Shown here: positions 8,712 through 17,122 of the stretch, piece by piece
Numbering within the stretch: position 1 is the first letter of the stretch
Layout: each line of letters starts with the position of its first letter
From: Tessaracoccus sp. SD287
Lineage (GTDB): Bacteria; Actinomycetota; Actinomycetes; Propionibacteriales; Propionibacteriaceae
DNA: 64,000 nucleotides
Reading direction: 5' to 3'
Assembly (NCBI RefSeq): GCF_017355265.1
Contig: NZ_JADIJQ010000008.1
Location: 46,913 to 110,912, forward strand
Position numbers and translations under genes: made by a program
The notes under the pieces: model-generated
What the model saw: only the letters and a program-made list of their open reading frames with translations
Database searches by the model: none
Told to the model about the DNA's origin: nothing

Positions 8712-9692
8712 CTACTGGCCGGGGTTCGGGGAGTCGGCGGCGCGCAGGACGGCCGTGGCCAGTTCCTCGTCGCCGATGAACTGGGTCAGCACGCCGGTGC
8801 GCAGGGCTCCCAGCGCGCCGAGCGCCTTCTCCATCCCCGCGGCGATGCCGACCACGGAGGGAATCGTGTCGAGCTGTTCAAGGGTGAGCCCGACGACCCT
8901 GTTGCTGGAGGGCAGCCCCAGCGGGCGGCCCTCGATGTCGAAGAAATGACCGCAGAGGTCACCCACCGGATTCTGGGCCATGAAGGTCTGCTCCTCCTCC
9001 GGGGACAGGCGCATCGCCCGGATGACCCTGGACGAGGAGTGCACGCCCAGTCGCCCGATACCGACCAGGGCGACCTCGCACCGCTGGGCCCGTTCCAGCG
9101 CCTGGATCACCCCCGACTCCTGGTTGAGTGCCTTCCAGGTCACCTCGGACTCGACGACGGCAGGTGAGTCGAATCGGTAGGCCAGCGCGCCGCAGCGCCG
9201 GGCCAGCGTGTCGAGCGCCACGTGTCCCGACGCCCCCGTGGGCTGCATGGTCGGGGCCCCGCCGGCCAACGGGCACAGTTCGAGTCGCGGGTACACCGGC
9301 TCGACCTGGACGTGGTCGGTGAAGGAGGCGATCGTCTCACCCCAGCTGAGCCCGAACCGGCTCAGCCCCGGCACGACCTTCTCGAAGATCCGGGCGGCCA
9401 TCTCACCCACGATGTCGACCGCGGTCCGACCCGGGGGACGCACCACCACCTGGGCTGACTGCAGCGAGAATCGCTCCATCAGCGCCGCCTCCAGCTCCGC
9501 GTCCCTGGTCAGGGAGCGGTCCTGGTGGATGCGGATCTCGACGATGCCGCGCTCCCGCGCCGACAGCAGGGTGCGCGAGACGCTGGAGCGCGACACCCCC
9601 AGGGCCTTGGCGATCTCGCCCTGGGACTTGCCGTCGAGGTAGTACATCCGCGCAGCACGAATCAGCACGTCTTGGGAGCGGGGAGCGGGCAC
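8712..9692 (-). CDS. SorC/DeoR-type sugar-responsive transcription regulator
   Basis: A 326-residue regulator with an N-terminal helix-turn-helix (GKSQGEIAKALGVSRSSVSRTL) and a C-terminal sugar-phosphate-binding domain of the SorC family (GETIASFTDHV, ending IGDEELATAVL). Such proteins bind phosphorylated sugars and control the adjacent catabolic operon. The start is GTG at 9692 because GGAGG lies eight bases upstream; an upstream ATG at 9812 would overlap the previous gene by nearly 90 bases. It sits inside the PTS operon. Candidate operators are the inverted repeats at 13627-13652 and 13725-13740. Confidence 0.9.
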   Translation of the reverse strand: MPAPRSQDVLIRAARMYYLDGKSQGEIAKALGVSRSSVSRTLLSARERGIVEIRIHQDRSLTRDAELEAALMERFSLQSAQVVVRPPGRTAVDIVGEMAARIFEKVVPGLSRFGLSWGETIASFTDHVQVEPVYPRLELCPLAGGAPTMQPTGASGHVALDTLARRCGALAYRFDSPAVVESEVTWKALNQESGVIQALERAQRCEVALVGIGRLGVHSSSRVIRAMRLSPEEEQTFMAQNPVGDLCGHFFDIEGRPLGLPSSNRVVGLTLEQLDTIPSVVGIAAGMEKALGALGALRTGVLTQFIGDEELATAVLRAADSPNPGQ

Positions 9693-9724
9693 GTCTTGAA
9701 CCTCCGATACTCGAGCCTGAACGG

Positions 9725-11017
9725 TCAGAGCATGCCCTGACCCAGGAGCGAGTCTTGCAGGCGTCGCATGGCAACCAAAGGTCGGGACTCGTCGAGCACC
9801 ACGTCGTCCCACCCGATCACCTCGTCCTTGGCGATGTCACGCACGAGCTCGGCGCCGGCCAGCAGGCCCATCGGAAGGGCGTTGCGCTCGCGTGCCTCCT
9901 GAACCGGCACCGTCCAGCCGCGGGCGTGGTAGCCGCCCATGCCGTCCAGGACGGTTCCGGCCGGCAGGTCGATCTTGGCGCGCGCGACCACCTCACTCGT
10001 CCAGGTGGCTGCCTGGAAGCTGGCGGTGCCCTCCAGGACGGCCTGGCCGATCGAGAGGTGAGCCTCGATGGAGGCCAGGTGGTAGGGGCGGTAGAGGACG
10101 TAGTAGGGGCCCTTGCCGAGCTTCAGGTAGTCCAGTTCGTGGGTCACCACGTCGGACTCCGACTTCACCACCACGAAGACTCCGGGGGCAACATTGCCGG
10201 TGACGAACTCGACGACCGGGCTCTGGCCCAGGATTCCCCCGTCACCCTCGGGCACCAGCATGGTGGCCAGCTCGTCCAGGTCGCAGGCGGGCCCGTGCAT
10301 GCCCGAGACGTCCACGGGGTAGCCGGTGGCGTTCGACAGGGCGCACATCTCGAGTTGGGTCTTGGTCCCGTCGGTGAACTCGCACAGCATCTTGGGGTTC
10401 ATCCCCTTGCCCTCGGCCTCCGCCCGGACGTCGTCGGGGGTGTCGTAGGGACGGTTGGGATTGTTCTTGCCCTTGCCGGCCGCGACCACCGTCAGGCCGA
10501 GGTCCTCGGCGTAGTGGACCAGCTCGAGGCATTCCACGGGTTCGTCACCGCGGCAGACCGTGTAGACCGAATTGCCGGCGTTCGCCATGGAGGCGAGCAG
10601 CAGGCCCACCGTGACGTCCGCCTCGACGGTCATCAGGGCGACGTGCTTCTTGGCGGTGATCGAGGCCCAGGCGACCGAGGCGGCCACGTCCGGCACCCCG
10701 GAGACCTCCAGGACGAGGTCGACCGGCAGCTGGGGCAGCAGCCGCCCGTCGCGGAGCACGACCCGCTCGCCCCGCTGAATGCGCTCAATCGCCTCGGTGA
10801 CGTCCTCGCAGAGGACGGCTCCCGGAAGGCCGGCGCGTTCGAGGGCCCCGACGGCCCGGTCCGGGGCAATGTCTGCCACGGCCACCACCTCGATGCCCTT
10901 GGCGCGGCTGAGCTGGGCGATCAGGCCGCTGCCCATCTGTCCGGCTCCGACCTGCGCGACGCGGACGGGGCGTCCAAGCTCGTCCTGCCTGCGCAGCAGT
11001 GCCTGGGTGTAGTACAT
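9725..11017 (-). CDS. Predicted NAD(P)-dependent oxidoreductase with SAF domain (COG4091-like)
   Basis: A 430-residue protein resembling 'predicted homoserine dehydrogenases' of the COG4091 type. An N-terminal Rossmann motif VAQVGAGQMGSGLIAQ is followed by an oxidoreductase core (GMNPKMLCEFTDGTKTQLEM) and a C-terminal SAF-like region (ARAKIDLPAGTVLDGMGGY). The true substrate of this family is not known to me. It is the only dehydrogenase in the PTS operon, in the place where a sorbitol-6-phosphate dehydrogenase would be expected, so it probably acts on the phosphorylated polyol that is taken up. It starts three bases after the gutM stop with GAGGAG upstream. Confidence 0.8.
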   Translation of the reverse strand: MYYTQALLRRQDELGRPVRVAQVGAGQMGSGLIAQLSRAKGIEVVAVADIAPDRAVGALERAGLPGAVLCEDVTEAIERIQRGERVVLRDGRLLPQLPVDLVLEVSGVPDVAASVAWASITAKKHVALMTVEADVTVGLLLASMANAGNSVYTVCRGDEPVECLELVHYAEDLGLTVVAAGKGKNNPNRPYDTPDDVRAEAEGKGMNPKMLCEFTDGTKTQLEMCALSNATGYPVDVSGMHGPACDLDELATMLVPEGDGGILGQSPVVEFVTGNVAPGVFVVVKSESDVVTHELDYLKLGKGPYYVLYRPYHLASIEAHLSIGQAVLEGTASFQAATWTSEVVARAKIDLPAGTVLDGMGGYHARGWTVPVQEARERNALPMGLLAGAELVRDIAKDEVIGWDDVVLDESRPLVAMRRLQDSLLGQGML

Positions 11018-11019
11018 GG

Positions 11020-11520
11020 TCAGCTCCTCGGGGTTTCGGCGCCGCCGGCGCGGGTCAGGGGGGTGGCGCGACGGGTCACACGGACACGGTCCTGCTGCCG
11101 GCCGGCGCCGGGGGCGACTGTCGACAGGGAGGTGTCGCGCTGCCCGCGCAAGCTCTTCAGGCGGGTCAGGGCGTCCTCGATGGCTCTGCGGACCTGGACG
11201 TCGGTGGTGCGCTCGGCGATGGTGGCCACCGGGCCGACCAGGTGCGGGGCGGGACGAAGCCGCGCCACCACTGTCGCCCCCGCCATCACGCTGGCCGCCA
11301 CCACGTCCTGGCTGGCGCTGTCCACCACCAGGACGACGACGGCGCCGCGCAGGCGTCCCTTACCGCGTCCGGAGACCAGATGCCGCCCGGGGGCGTTGTG
11401 GGACAGCGCGATGGCATTCACGTCGGCGGTGTACTTCTTGGTCTGCCACACCGACAGCCCAACGCTCAGCAGCAGGGCGGTCAGCAGCAGGATCGGCAAC
11501 AGCCATTCCATGTCGGTCAC
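11020..11520 (-). CDS. gutM: GutM-like glucitol operon activator protein
   Basis: A 166-residue protein with one N-terminal membrane helix (WLLPILLLTALLLSVGLSVW) and the GutM-like core HLVSGRGKGRLRGAVVVLVVD followed by MAGATVVARLRP. GutM is described as an activator in the E. coli glucitol operon; membrane anchoring suggests that it may sense or assist the transporter. The start is GTG at 11520, overlapping the srlB stop by four bases (GTGA); an ATG nine bases on is the alternative. The C-terminal 60 residues are Arg/Thr-rich and unlike the short E. coli protein. Confidence 0.82.
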   Translation of the reverse strand: MTDMEWLLPILLLTALLLSVGLSVWQTKKYTADVNAIALSHNAPGRHLVSGRGKGRLRGAVVVLVVDSASQDVVAASVMAGATVVARLRPAPHLVGPVATIAERTTDVQVRRAIEDALTRLKSLRGQRDTSLSTVAPGAGRQQDRVRVTRRATPLTRAGGAETPRS

Positions 11521-11885
11521 TCCCCCCGGGTGAATCGGAGGGTCAGGCCGGGCAACGGCATCGGGACGCCGTCACCGGCCGCCTTGATGGCGCCGGGCAG
11601 CAGCTTCTGGTCGGGCTGGTTGGCGTAGACCACGACGTGGCCGAGTTCGGCCAGGTTCGCGTTCGCCCGTTCGCCGACCTCTGCCACGGTGAAGCGGTCC
11701 TCACCGATCCAGAAGTCGTCGCCGGGGCGCACCTCGGCCGCCTGCCCGGCACCGTCGTGGACGATGCTGACATCGGCCAGGGCGTCGGGGACGGGTTCAC
11801 CGAACAGGATGTAGCAGCCGGCGTCGAACATCTCGGGTGCGTCGTCACCAATGCGGGTGACGGTGGCGGACCAGATGTCAGTCAT
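11517..11885 (-). CDS. srlB: PTS glucitol/sorbitol-type IIA component
   Basis: A 122-residue cytoplasmic IIA protein that takes phosphate from HPr and passes it to the IIB domain of SrlE. It opens with the family pattern MTDIWSATVTRIGDDA. It has a histidine in VSIVHDG at the position expected for the phosphorylated residue, and NLAELGHVVVY, which matches the IIA-Gut core. The start at 11885 has AGGAGAACCC upstream; an upstream in-frame ATG would add 13 Pro-rich residues. It is coupled to gutM and lies 53 bases downstream of srlE. Confidence 0.9.
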   Translation of the reverse strand: MTDIWSATVTRIGDDAPEMFDAGCYILFGEPVPDALADVSIVHDGAGQAAEVRPGDDFWIGEDRFTVAEVGERANANLAELGHVVVYANQPDQKLLPGAIKAAGDGVPMPLPGLTLRFTRGE

Positions 11886-11938
11886 GGGTTCTCCTGGGGT
11901 TGTTGGGGGCAGGTGCGTGACCACCCGCCCCCAACCGA

Positions 11939-12940
11939 TCAGATGAGGAACGAGGCGAGGAAGGCGATGATGACCGCGATCGGCGAGGTGATCAGGCGAC
12001 TGAACAGCACCGCCGGGACACCGACCGACACCGTCTCCGGCTGGGCCTCCCCGAGGGACAGGCCCACCGGGACGAAGTCACAGCCCACCTGCCCGTTGAT
12101 CGCGTACAACGTCGGCAGGGCATACTGCACGGGCACTGCCCCCTGCGCGATCTGGGTGCCCATCAGCACACCCACCACCTGGGCAATCGCCGCACCGGGA
12201 CCCAGAATGGGTGACAGGAACGGGAGCGCGGTGATGATGCCGAGGGCCACCAGCCCGATCGGGTTGGACGCCATCGGCGAGACGCCGCGGGCGATCCAGT
12301 CCGAGATGCCGGTGTAGGTCACGATGCCGATGAGCAGCGAGACGTAGACCATGAACGGCAGGATCGTGTTGAGCATCAGCTTGACCGACTGCCGACCCGA
12401 GCTGAGCAGCGTGTTGATCAGGTAGCCGATCGCGCTGCCGAACTTGACCACGATCCCGGTGAAGCCGCCGCCGGCGGCTGCCGTGGCCGCCTCGCGGCGT
12501 GCCTCGGCACGGGCGGTGGTCTCGCGCAGTTCCTCCACGGGGGTGGGCTTGGCGGTGGTGACCACGTCGCCCTCCTCGGCCAACTGCACCTGGGACTCGC
12601 CCACCGCCGAGACGAAGATGTCCTCGGTGATGTACTGGGCCAACGGACCACCCGGCTCGCCGGCGAAGACGTCGACGGTCGGAATCCCCTTCTTCGGGTA
12701 GACCCCCACGCGGGCAGTGCCGCCACAGTTGATCACCGCAGCCATCACCTGGGCGTCGGCGACGTGGTTGGTGAATCCGTCCACGACGTCGGCACCGGAC
12801 AGTTCGGCGATCCGCTGGGCCACCGGATGGATTCCTCCGCCGGTGACCGACAGGACAACCTTCTTCTCCTCGGTGGGGGTCAGCACGAGTCCGGTACCCC
12901 AGCCGCCCTGCCCCTTCGAGATTCGAACGCTGCGGAACAT
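11939..12940 (-). CDS. srlE: PTS glucitol/sorbitol-type IIBC component (SrlE)
   Basis: A 333-residue membrane protein. The N-terminal IIB domain has the phosphorylatable cysteine in INCGGTARVGVYPKKGIPT, preceded by VTGGGIHPVAQRIAE as in glucitol IIB. The C-terminal half is membrane-embedded (IGLVALGIITALPFLSPILG and a terminal hydrophobic helix). The ATG at 12940 shares one base with the srlA stop (TGATG) and has GGAGGGG upstream. With SrlA it forms the split transport channel of this PTS class. The family transports sorbitol in E. coli; the substrate here may differ because no SrlD-type dehydrogenase is present. Confidence 0.92.
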   Translation of the reverse strand: MFRSVRISKGQGGWGTGLVLTPTEEKKVVLSVTGGGIHPVAQRIAELSGADVVDGFTNHVADAQVMAAVINCGGTARVGVYPKKGIPTVDVFAGEPGGPLAQYITEDIFVSAVGESQVQLAEEGDVVTTAKPTPVEELRETTARAEARREAATAAAGGGFTGIVVKFGSAIGYLINTLLSSGRQSVKLMLNTILPFMVYVSLLIGIVTYTGISDWIARGVSPMASNPIGLVALGIITALPFLSPILGPGAAIAQVVGVLMGTQIAQGAVPVQYALPTLYAINGQVGCDFVPVGLSLGEAQPETVSVGVPAVLFSRLITSPIAVIIAFLASFLI

Positions 12941-13596
12941 CAGAACACCCCTCCGGTGGTGGCGGCACCGGCACTCTGGAAGTGGCCGTGCTCGTAGGCC
13001 TCGTCGAACTTCTTGAAGACCTCCCCGTGACCACCGCGCTTGATCAGCAGCGCAGTGATGACCTGGGTGACGTAGCCACGAATGGCGATCACGACGATGC
13101 CGGTCAGGAAGTACAGGGCCGCCAGGCGGGCGTATGCCCCGTCGTCGACCTGCATGACACCTGCGGAGACGCCGGCCCACACGAAGATCTCACCCGCATT
13201 GGCATGCGGGAAGAACGACGTGACCGGGTGGACGAAGGAGACCGCGGAGTCGTAGAAGGCGGGCTTGTAGCGCTCGGGCAGGAATCGTCCGAACGAGTAG
13301 CACATGGGGTTGGTCAGGATCAGGACGCTGATCACCGGCATGATCGTGTAGCGGGTGAGGGCGTACTTGCCGGCCCACTGCACTGCCTTGGTGACGCGCT
13401 CCTCCCCGATCCATGTGGTGATCGCATACATCGCGGTCAACAGGACCAGCAGCAACGGCAGGATGCCGGTGATGAGGCCCAGGAGACTCTCGGCGGACGC
13501 GTTGAACAACCCGATGAAGTGGGTTGCGAACCAGGTGATGCCCCGCATCACCGGGTTGCTGCTTGTCTCAAGCAGCACGAAGTCAAAGGCGGGCAT
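12940..13596 (-). CDS. srlA: PTS glucitol/sorbitol-type IIC component (SrlA)
   Basis: A 218-residue integral membrane protein with several hydrophobic helices (LLGLITGILPLLLVLLTAMYAI, MPVISVLILTNPMCYSFGRFLP, LAALYFLTGIVVIAI). The NPMCYSFGRFLPERYKPAFYDS segment is typical of glucitol IIC proteins. The start is ATG at 13596, with GAGGAG six bases upstream; a TTG two codons earlier is unlikely. It is the first gene of the minus-strand operon srlA-srlE-srlB-gutM-oxidoreductase-regulator-ptsH-ptsI. It faces the divergent E1alpha gene across a 168-base region that holds two inverted repeats. Confidence 0.92.
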   Translation of the reverse strand: MPAFDFVLLETSSNPVMRGITWFATHFIGLFNASAESLLGLITGILPLLLVLLTAMYAITTWIGEERVTKAVQWAGKYALTRYTIMPVISVLILTNPMCYSFGRFLPERYKPAFYDSAVSFVHPVTSFFPHANAGEIFVWAGVSAGVMQVDDGAYARLAALYFLTGIVVIAIRGYVTQVITALLIKRGGHGEVFKKFDEAYEHGHFQSAGAATTGGVF

Positions 13597-13626
13597 ACTC
13601 AACTCCTCTGTTGGTGAGCACCTTTA

Positions 13627-13652
13627 TGCACATCCATGCGAGCAGATGTGCA
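13627..13652. promoter_or_regulatory. Candidate operator 1 (inverted repeat) upstream of srlA
   Basis: TGCACATC (13627-13634) and GATGTGCA (13645-13652) form a perfect 8-base inverted repeat just upstream of srlA. It shares the TGTGCA...GTTGC text with the second site about 70 bases away. It is a plausible binding site for the SorC-type regulator of the operon (inference). Confidence 0.5.
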
Positions 13653-13724
13653 GTTGCGGATCATCATGACACCACGCCGGCGCTCTTGCCAAGGCCCGAC
13701 ACCCAGGATCGCTGTGCAAATAGT

Positions 13725-13740
13725 TGCAGATACATCTGCA
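13725..13740. promoter_or_regulatory. Candidate operator 2 (inverted repeat) at the E1alpha promoter
   Basis: TGCAGAT-AC-ATCTGCA is a 7-base-arm inverted repeat. It ends 11 bases before the -10-like TATGGT (13752-13757) of the E1alpha gene, so a bound protein would overlap the -35 region. The same regulator may therefore control both divergent operons. Confidence 0.5.
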
Positions 13741-13751
13741 CCGTTGTGGGC

Positions 13752-13767
13752 TATGGTGGTGGCCATG
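13752..13767 (+). promoter_or_regulatory. Leaderless-type promoter of E1alpha gene
   Basis: A TATGGT hexamer (13752-13757) ends seven bases before the ATG at 13765, and no Shine-Dalgarno is seen. An ATG inside the hexamer (13753) is the alternative start. Confidence 0.45.
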
Positions 13768-14769
13768 TCAGGAGATCACACTGAGCTCGCCACCGATACC
13801 CTGCGCACGATGTGGCGCATCCGCCTCTTCGAGGAGGCCGTCGAGGACCTGTACGGCCGGGGCATGATGCACGGCACGATGCACCTGTCGATCGGCCAGG
13901 AAGCCGTGCCCACGGGCGCGTGCCAAACCCTCAAGGGCGGTGACCAGATCACCTCCACCCACCGCGGTCACGGCCACTGCATCGCCAAGGGGGCCGACCT
14001 GGGCCGCTCGATGGCCGAACTGCTGGCCAAGGACAACGGCTACTGTCGTGGCCGCGGCGGCTCCATGCACATCACCGACGTCTCCCAGGGCAACCTCGGA
14101 GCCAACGGCATCGTGGCCGGCGGCGTCCCGATCGCCACCGGCGCCGCCCTGTCCAACAAGATGCGCGGCACGGACAACGTGACCCTGTGCTTCCATGGCG
14201 ACGGAGCCGTGGGTGAGGGCGCCTGGCACGAGGCCGTGACCCTGGGCTCCATGTGGTCCCTGCCGGTCGTCTACATCTGCGAGAACAACAAGTACGGGAT
14301 GTCGATGCCGTCGGAAAAGGCGTTCAAGGTCGAACGGCTCTCCGACAAGGCGGCCGGCTACGGCATCCCCGGCGTGACCGTCGACGGCAATGATGTCGAC
14401 GCCGTCCGTGAGGCCGTCGCCGAGGCCGTCGAGCGCGCCCGCCGTGGCGAGGGTCCGACCTTCATCGAGTGCCTCACCTACCGGTGGCGCGGGCACTCCA
14501 AGTCGGACAAGAACCTGTACCGCACCAAGCAGGAGATCGCGCAGTGGCGCGACCGCGACCCGATCGCCGCCTACGCCCACAAGTGCCTCGAGAACGGGTC
14601 ACTGACCCAGGAGCAGATCGACGCGGTGGCCGACGAGGTGCGGACCCAGATCCGGGAGGCTGTCGTCTTCGGCACCCAGGGCGCCGAACCCACCCTCGAG
14701 GACATGCTCGCCGGCGTCTACGCCCCCTCCCCCGTCGACGCCCAGGACATCGCGAAGGGTCTGATCTGA
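13765..14769 (+). CDS. Thiamine-diphosphate dehydrogenase E1 alpha (pyruvate/acetoin type)
   Basis: A 334-residue alpha subunit of the decarboxylating E1 component of a 2-oxoacid or acetoin dehydrogenase complex. The ThDP motif [13 protein letters not shown]...ENN is complete. [18 protein letters not shown] and RGRGGSMHI are also present, and the short, compact form resembles AcoA/PdhA of Gram-positive complexes. The start is at 13765 (MSGDHTEL). The beta subunit follows one base after the stop. The substrate (pyruvate, acetoin or a related keto compound from the neighbouring PTS pathway) cannot be decided from sequence. Confidence 0.9.
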   Translation: MSGDHTELATDTLRTMWRIRLFEEAVEDLYGRGMMHGTMHLSIGQEAVPTGACQTLKGGDQITSTHRGHGHCIAKGADLGRSMAELLAKDNGYCRGRGGSMHITDVSQGNLGANGIVAGGVPIATGAALSNKMRGTDNVTLCFHGDGAVGEGAWHEAVTLGSMWSLPVVYICENNKYGMSMPSEKAFKVERLSDKAAGYGIPGVTVDGNDVDAVREAVAEAVERARRGEGPTFIECLTYRWRGHSKSDKNLYRTKQEIAQWRDRDPIAAYAHKCLENGSLTQEQIDAVADEVRTQIREAVVFGTQGAEPTLEDMLAGVYAPSPVDAQDIAKGLI

Positions 14770-14770
14770 C

Positions 14771-15769
14771 ATGACGAACACCGAAACGCGAACGATGACC
14801 TACGCCGAGGCCATCCGCGAGGCCATGGCACAGGCCCTCGAACAGGACCCCCGCGTGTTCCTGATGGGCGAGGACGTGGGCGTCTACGGCGGCGCCTTCG
14901 GCGTCGAGAACGACCTCATCGACAGGTTCGGTCCCGAGCGCATCCGCGACACGACGATCTCCGAACTGGGCTTCGTCGGTCTCGGGGTGGGGGCCGCGGT
15001 CACCGGGATGCGGCCCATCGTCGAGATCCAGTTCTCCGACTTCACCGCCCAGGCCATGGACCAGATCGCCAACCAGGCTGCCAAGCTGCACTTCATGGTC
15101 GGCGGCCAGCAGAGCGTCCCACTGGTCATCCGCGCCCCCGGTGGCTCCGGTACCGGTGCGGCGGCGCAGCACAGCCAGTCCCTCGAGGCGTGGTTCGCCC
15201 ACGTCCCCGGGCTCAAGGTCGTCATGCCCTCCAACGCCACCGACGCGGCGTCGCTGCTGCTCGCCGCCCTCGAGGACCCCAATCCCGTCGTCATCCTCGA
15301 ACACAAGCTGCTGTACAAGCAGCAGTTCGAGTGCCCCCTGGAATGGCCGAAGGCCCTGCTCGGCCAGGGGCGCATCGAGCGGGAGGGCACCGATCTGACG
15401 ATCGTCGCCACCGCCATCGAGGTGCAGCGCTCGGTGCAGGCCGCCGAACAACTCCAGGCCGAGGGCTTCTCCGTCGAAGTCATCGACCCCCGCACCATCA
15501 AGCCCCTCGACACCGAACTGATCCTGGCATCGGTGCGCAAGACGGGTCGGGTGCTGCTGGTCCAGGAGGCGGCCAAGACCGCGGGGTTCATGGCCGAGGT
15601 GTCGGCGATGATCACCGAGTCGGACGCCTTCGCCTACCTGCAGGCGCCCGTGAAGCGACTGTGCGGCCTGGACACGCCCATCCCCTACAACCCCCAGTTG
15701 GAGAAGGGCACCGTTCCCCAGGTGGACGACATCGTCCGCGAAGCCAAGCAACTGATCCAGGAGTGGTGA
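14771..15769 (+). CDS. Thiamine-diphosphate dehydrogenase E1 beta
   Basis: The 332-residue beta subunit that pairs with the upstream alpha subunit to form the E1 active site. Family text is clear: [61 protein letters not shown] and the C-terminal [14 protein letters not shown]. It starts at an ATG two bases after the alpha stop and ends three bases before the E2 start, so all three genes form one transcript. It is closer in layout to AcoB than to a fused E1. Confidence 0.92.
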   Translation: MTNTETRTMTYAEAIREAMAQALEQDPRVFLMGEDVGVYGGAFGVENDLIDRFGPERIRDTTISELGFVGLGVGAAVTGMRPIVEIQFSDFTAQAMDQIANQAAKLHFMVGGQQSVPLVIRAPGGSGTGAAAQHSQSLEAWFAHVPGLKVVMPSNATDAASLLLAALEDPNPVVILEHKLLYKQQFECPLEWPKALLGQGRIEREGTDLTIVATAIEVQRSVQAAEQLQAEGFSVEVIDPRTIKPLDTELILASVRKTGRVLLVQEAAKTAGFMAEVSAMITESDAFAYLQAPVKRLCGLDTPIPYNPQLEKGTVPQVDDIVREAKQLIQEW

Positions 15770-15771
15770 CC

Positions 15772-17031
15772 ATGCCCCGCATCCCGATCAACATGCCGAA
15801 GATGTCGATGACCATGGAGACCGGCACCCTGGTCGAATGGTCGGTCAGCGTCGGTGACGAGGTCCATGACGGCGACGTGCTCTGCGTCGTGACCACCGAC
15901 AAGGTGGACATGGACGTCGAGAGCGTCGCCGACGGGGTCATTGCGGAGTTGCTGATCGACGCCGGCGACTCGCTGCCGGTGGGCCAGCCGATGGCCTGGC
16001 TGGACTCGGCCAGCGAGGACCTGCTCGGGGACCTCTTCGCCGGGTCCCCGGCGCAGGAGAAGGCTGCCGACACCCCGGCGATTGCCACGGGCGACTTCGA
16101 GTCCGATTCCGCGGACGAGCCCGCCCAGGGCGGACCTCCCGCTCCCACCGAGCGGCTCCGCGCGGTGCCGCTGGCCCGCACCCTGGCCAAGGAGCACGGC
16201 CTGGACCTGCGCCAACTGGCCGCAGCCCAACCCGGACGCGTGGTGCGCGCCCGCGACGTCCGCGAAGCACTCGAACGCCAGGAGCAGCCAACCGCCGCGC
16301 CCGCGCCCCAGCCTGAACCGGTCCGCGCCGAACCGGTCCGCGCCGAACCGTCGCCCAAGCGTCAGGCACCGGCGACCGACCGCAGGTCCCGCGTCCGGCA
16401 GGCCACCGCGCGGGTGATGGAGACCTCAGCCCTGGTCCCGCAGTTCACTGCCTACCGCACCCTCGACCTGACCCAGACGGCGCGCGCCCGCACGGCCGGC
16501 CTGAAGGGCGTCTCGTGGACGACGATCCTGGTCAGGGCCTACGCCATGATGCTGGAGCAGTACCCCGACCTCAACGCCTCGTGGGTCGACGGCCAGGTGA
16601 CGGCGAACGAGGACGTCGTGGTGTCCCTGGCCGTCGACACCCCCGACGGTCTGCTCGCACCCGCCGTGACCAACCCGCAGCGGACCTCGATGAAGGCACT
16701 GGATGCCCAGATCCGCGACCTCGCCTCTCGGCTGAAGCAGGGAGCACAGGACCGCGACCTGTTCGCCCAGGGCACCGGCACCGTGTCCAACCTGGGGGGC
16801 ATGGGGGTGGAGATGTTCAATGCCCTGCTGACTCCCCCGCAGGCCACGGCCCTCTCGCTGGGCTCGGTGGGCCACAAGTTTCGGACCGACGAGGCCGGCG
16901 CGCCGGCGGCGTTCATGGGCTGCACGGTGGGGCTGACCATCGACCACCGCGTGGCCGATGGAGCTGACGCGGCTCGTGCCCTGGACACCCTGCAGGCGCT
17001 CCTGGCCGATCCGATCACCCTGCTGGCCTGA
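15772..17031 (+). CDS. Dihydrolipoamide acyltransferase E2 component
   Basis: A 419-residue E2. It has an N-terminal lipoyl domain (lipoyl lysine in VVTTDKVDMDVES), an acidic Ala/Pro linker, a peripheral subunit-binding domain (RAVPLARTLAKEHGLDLRQL), a second Ala/Pro linker with a duplicated PVRAE segment, and a C-terminal catalytic domain ending in the DHRVADG motif. It carries the acyl group produced by the E1 subunits encoded just upstream. GGAG precedes the ATG. No E3 (dihydrolipoamide dehydrogenase) gene is in the cluster, so E3 must be shared from elsewhere. The gene is followed by a strong terminator. Confidence 0.93.
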   Translation: MPRIPINMPKMSMTMETGTLVEWSVSVGDEVHDGDVLCVVTTDKVDMDVESVADGVIAELLIDAGDSLPVGQPMAWLDSASEDLLGDLFAGSPAQEKAADTPAIATGDFESDSADEPAQGGPPAPTERLRAVPLARTLAKEHGLDLRQLAAAQPGRVVRARDVREALERQEQPTAAPAPQPEPVRAEPVRAEPSPKRQAPATDRRSRVRQATARVMETSALVPQFTAYRTLDLTQTARARTAGLKGVSWTTILVRAYAMMLEQYPDLNASWVDGQVTANEDVVVSLAVDTPDGLLAPAVTNPQRTSMKALDAQIRDLASRLKQGAQDRDLFAQGTGTVSNLGGMGVEMFNALLTPPQATALSLGSVGHKFRTDEAGAPAAFMGCTVGLTIDHRVADGADAARALDTLQALLADPITLLA

Positions 17032-17058
17032 CCGACGGGGTCAGCGTCCACCAACGAC

Positions 17059-17090
17059 GAGGGGACCCATCCTGGTGGATGGGTCCCCTC
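17059..17090. terminator. Bidirectional terminator between E2 and carD
   Basis: A perfect 14-base stem (GAGGGGACCCATCC, 17059-17072; complement 17077-17090) with a TGGT loop, followed by AATAAT. It lies between the converging E2 gene and carD. Confidence 0.88.
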
Positions 17091-17122
17091 AATAATGTCG
17101 CCGTATGTCGCAGCCGGACGGC

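Noticed and set aside
14474..15751. Long minus-strand open frame opposite E1beta
   Set aside because: No domain text, starts inside another gene, and is antisense to a clear dehydrogenase subunit.
15190..15771. Upstream extension of the E2 frame into E1beta
   Set aside because: The extension is Arg/Pro-rich shadow of E1beta; the lipoyl domain begins exactly at the ATG at 15772 with a GGAG site.
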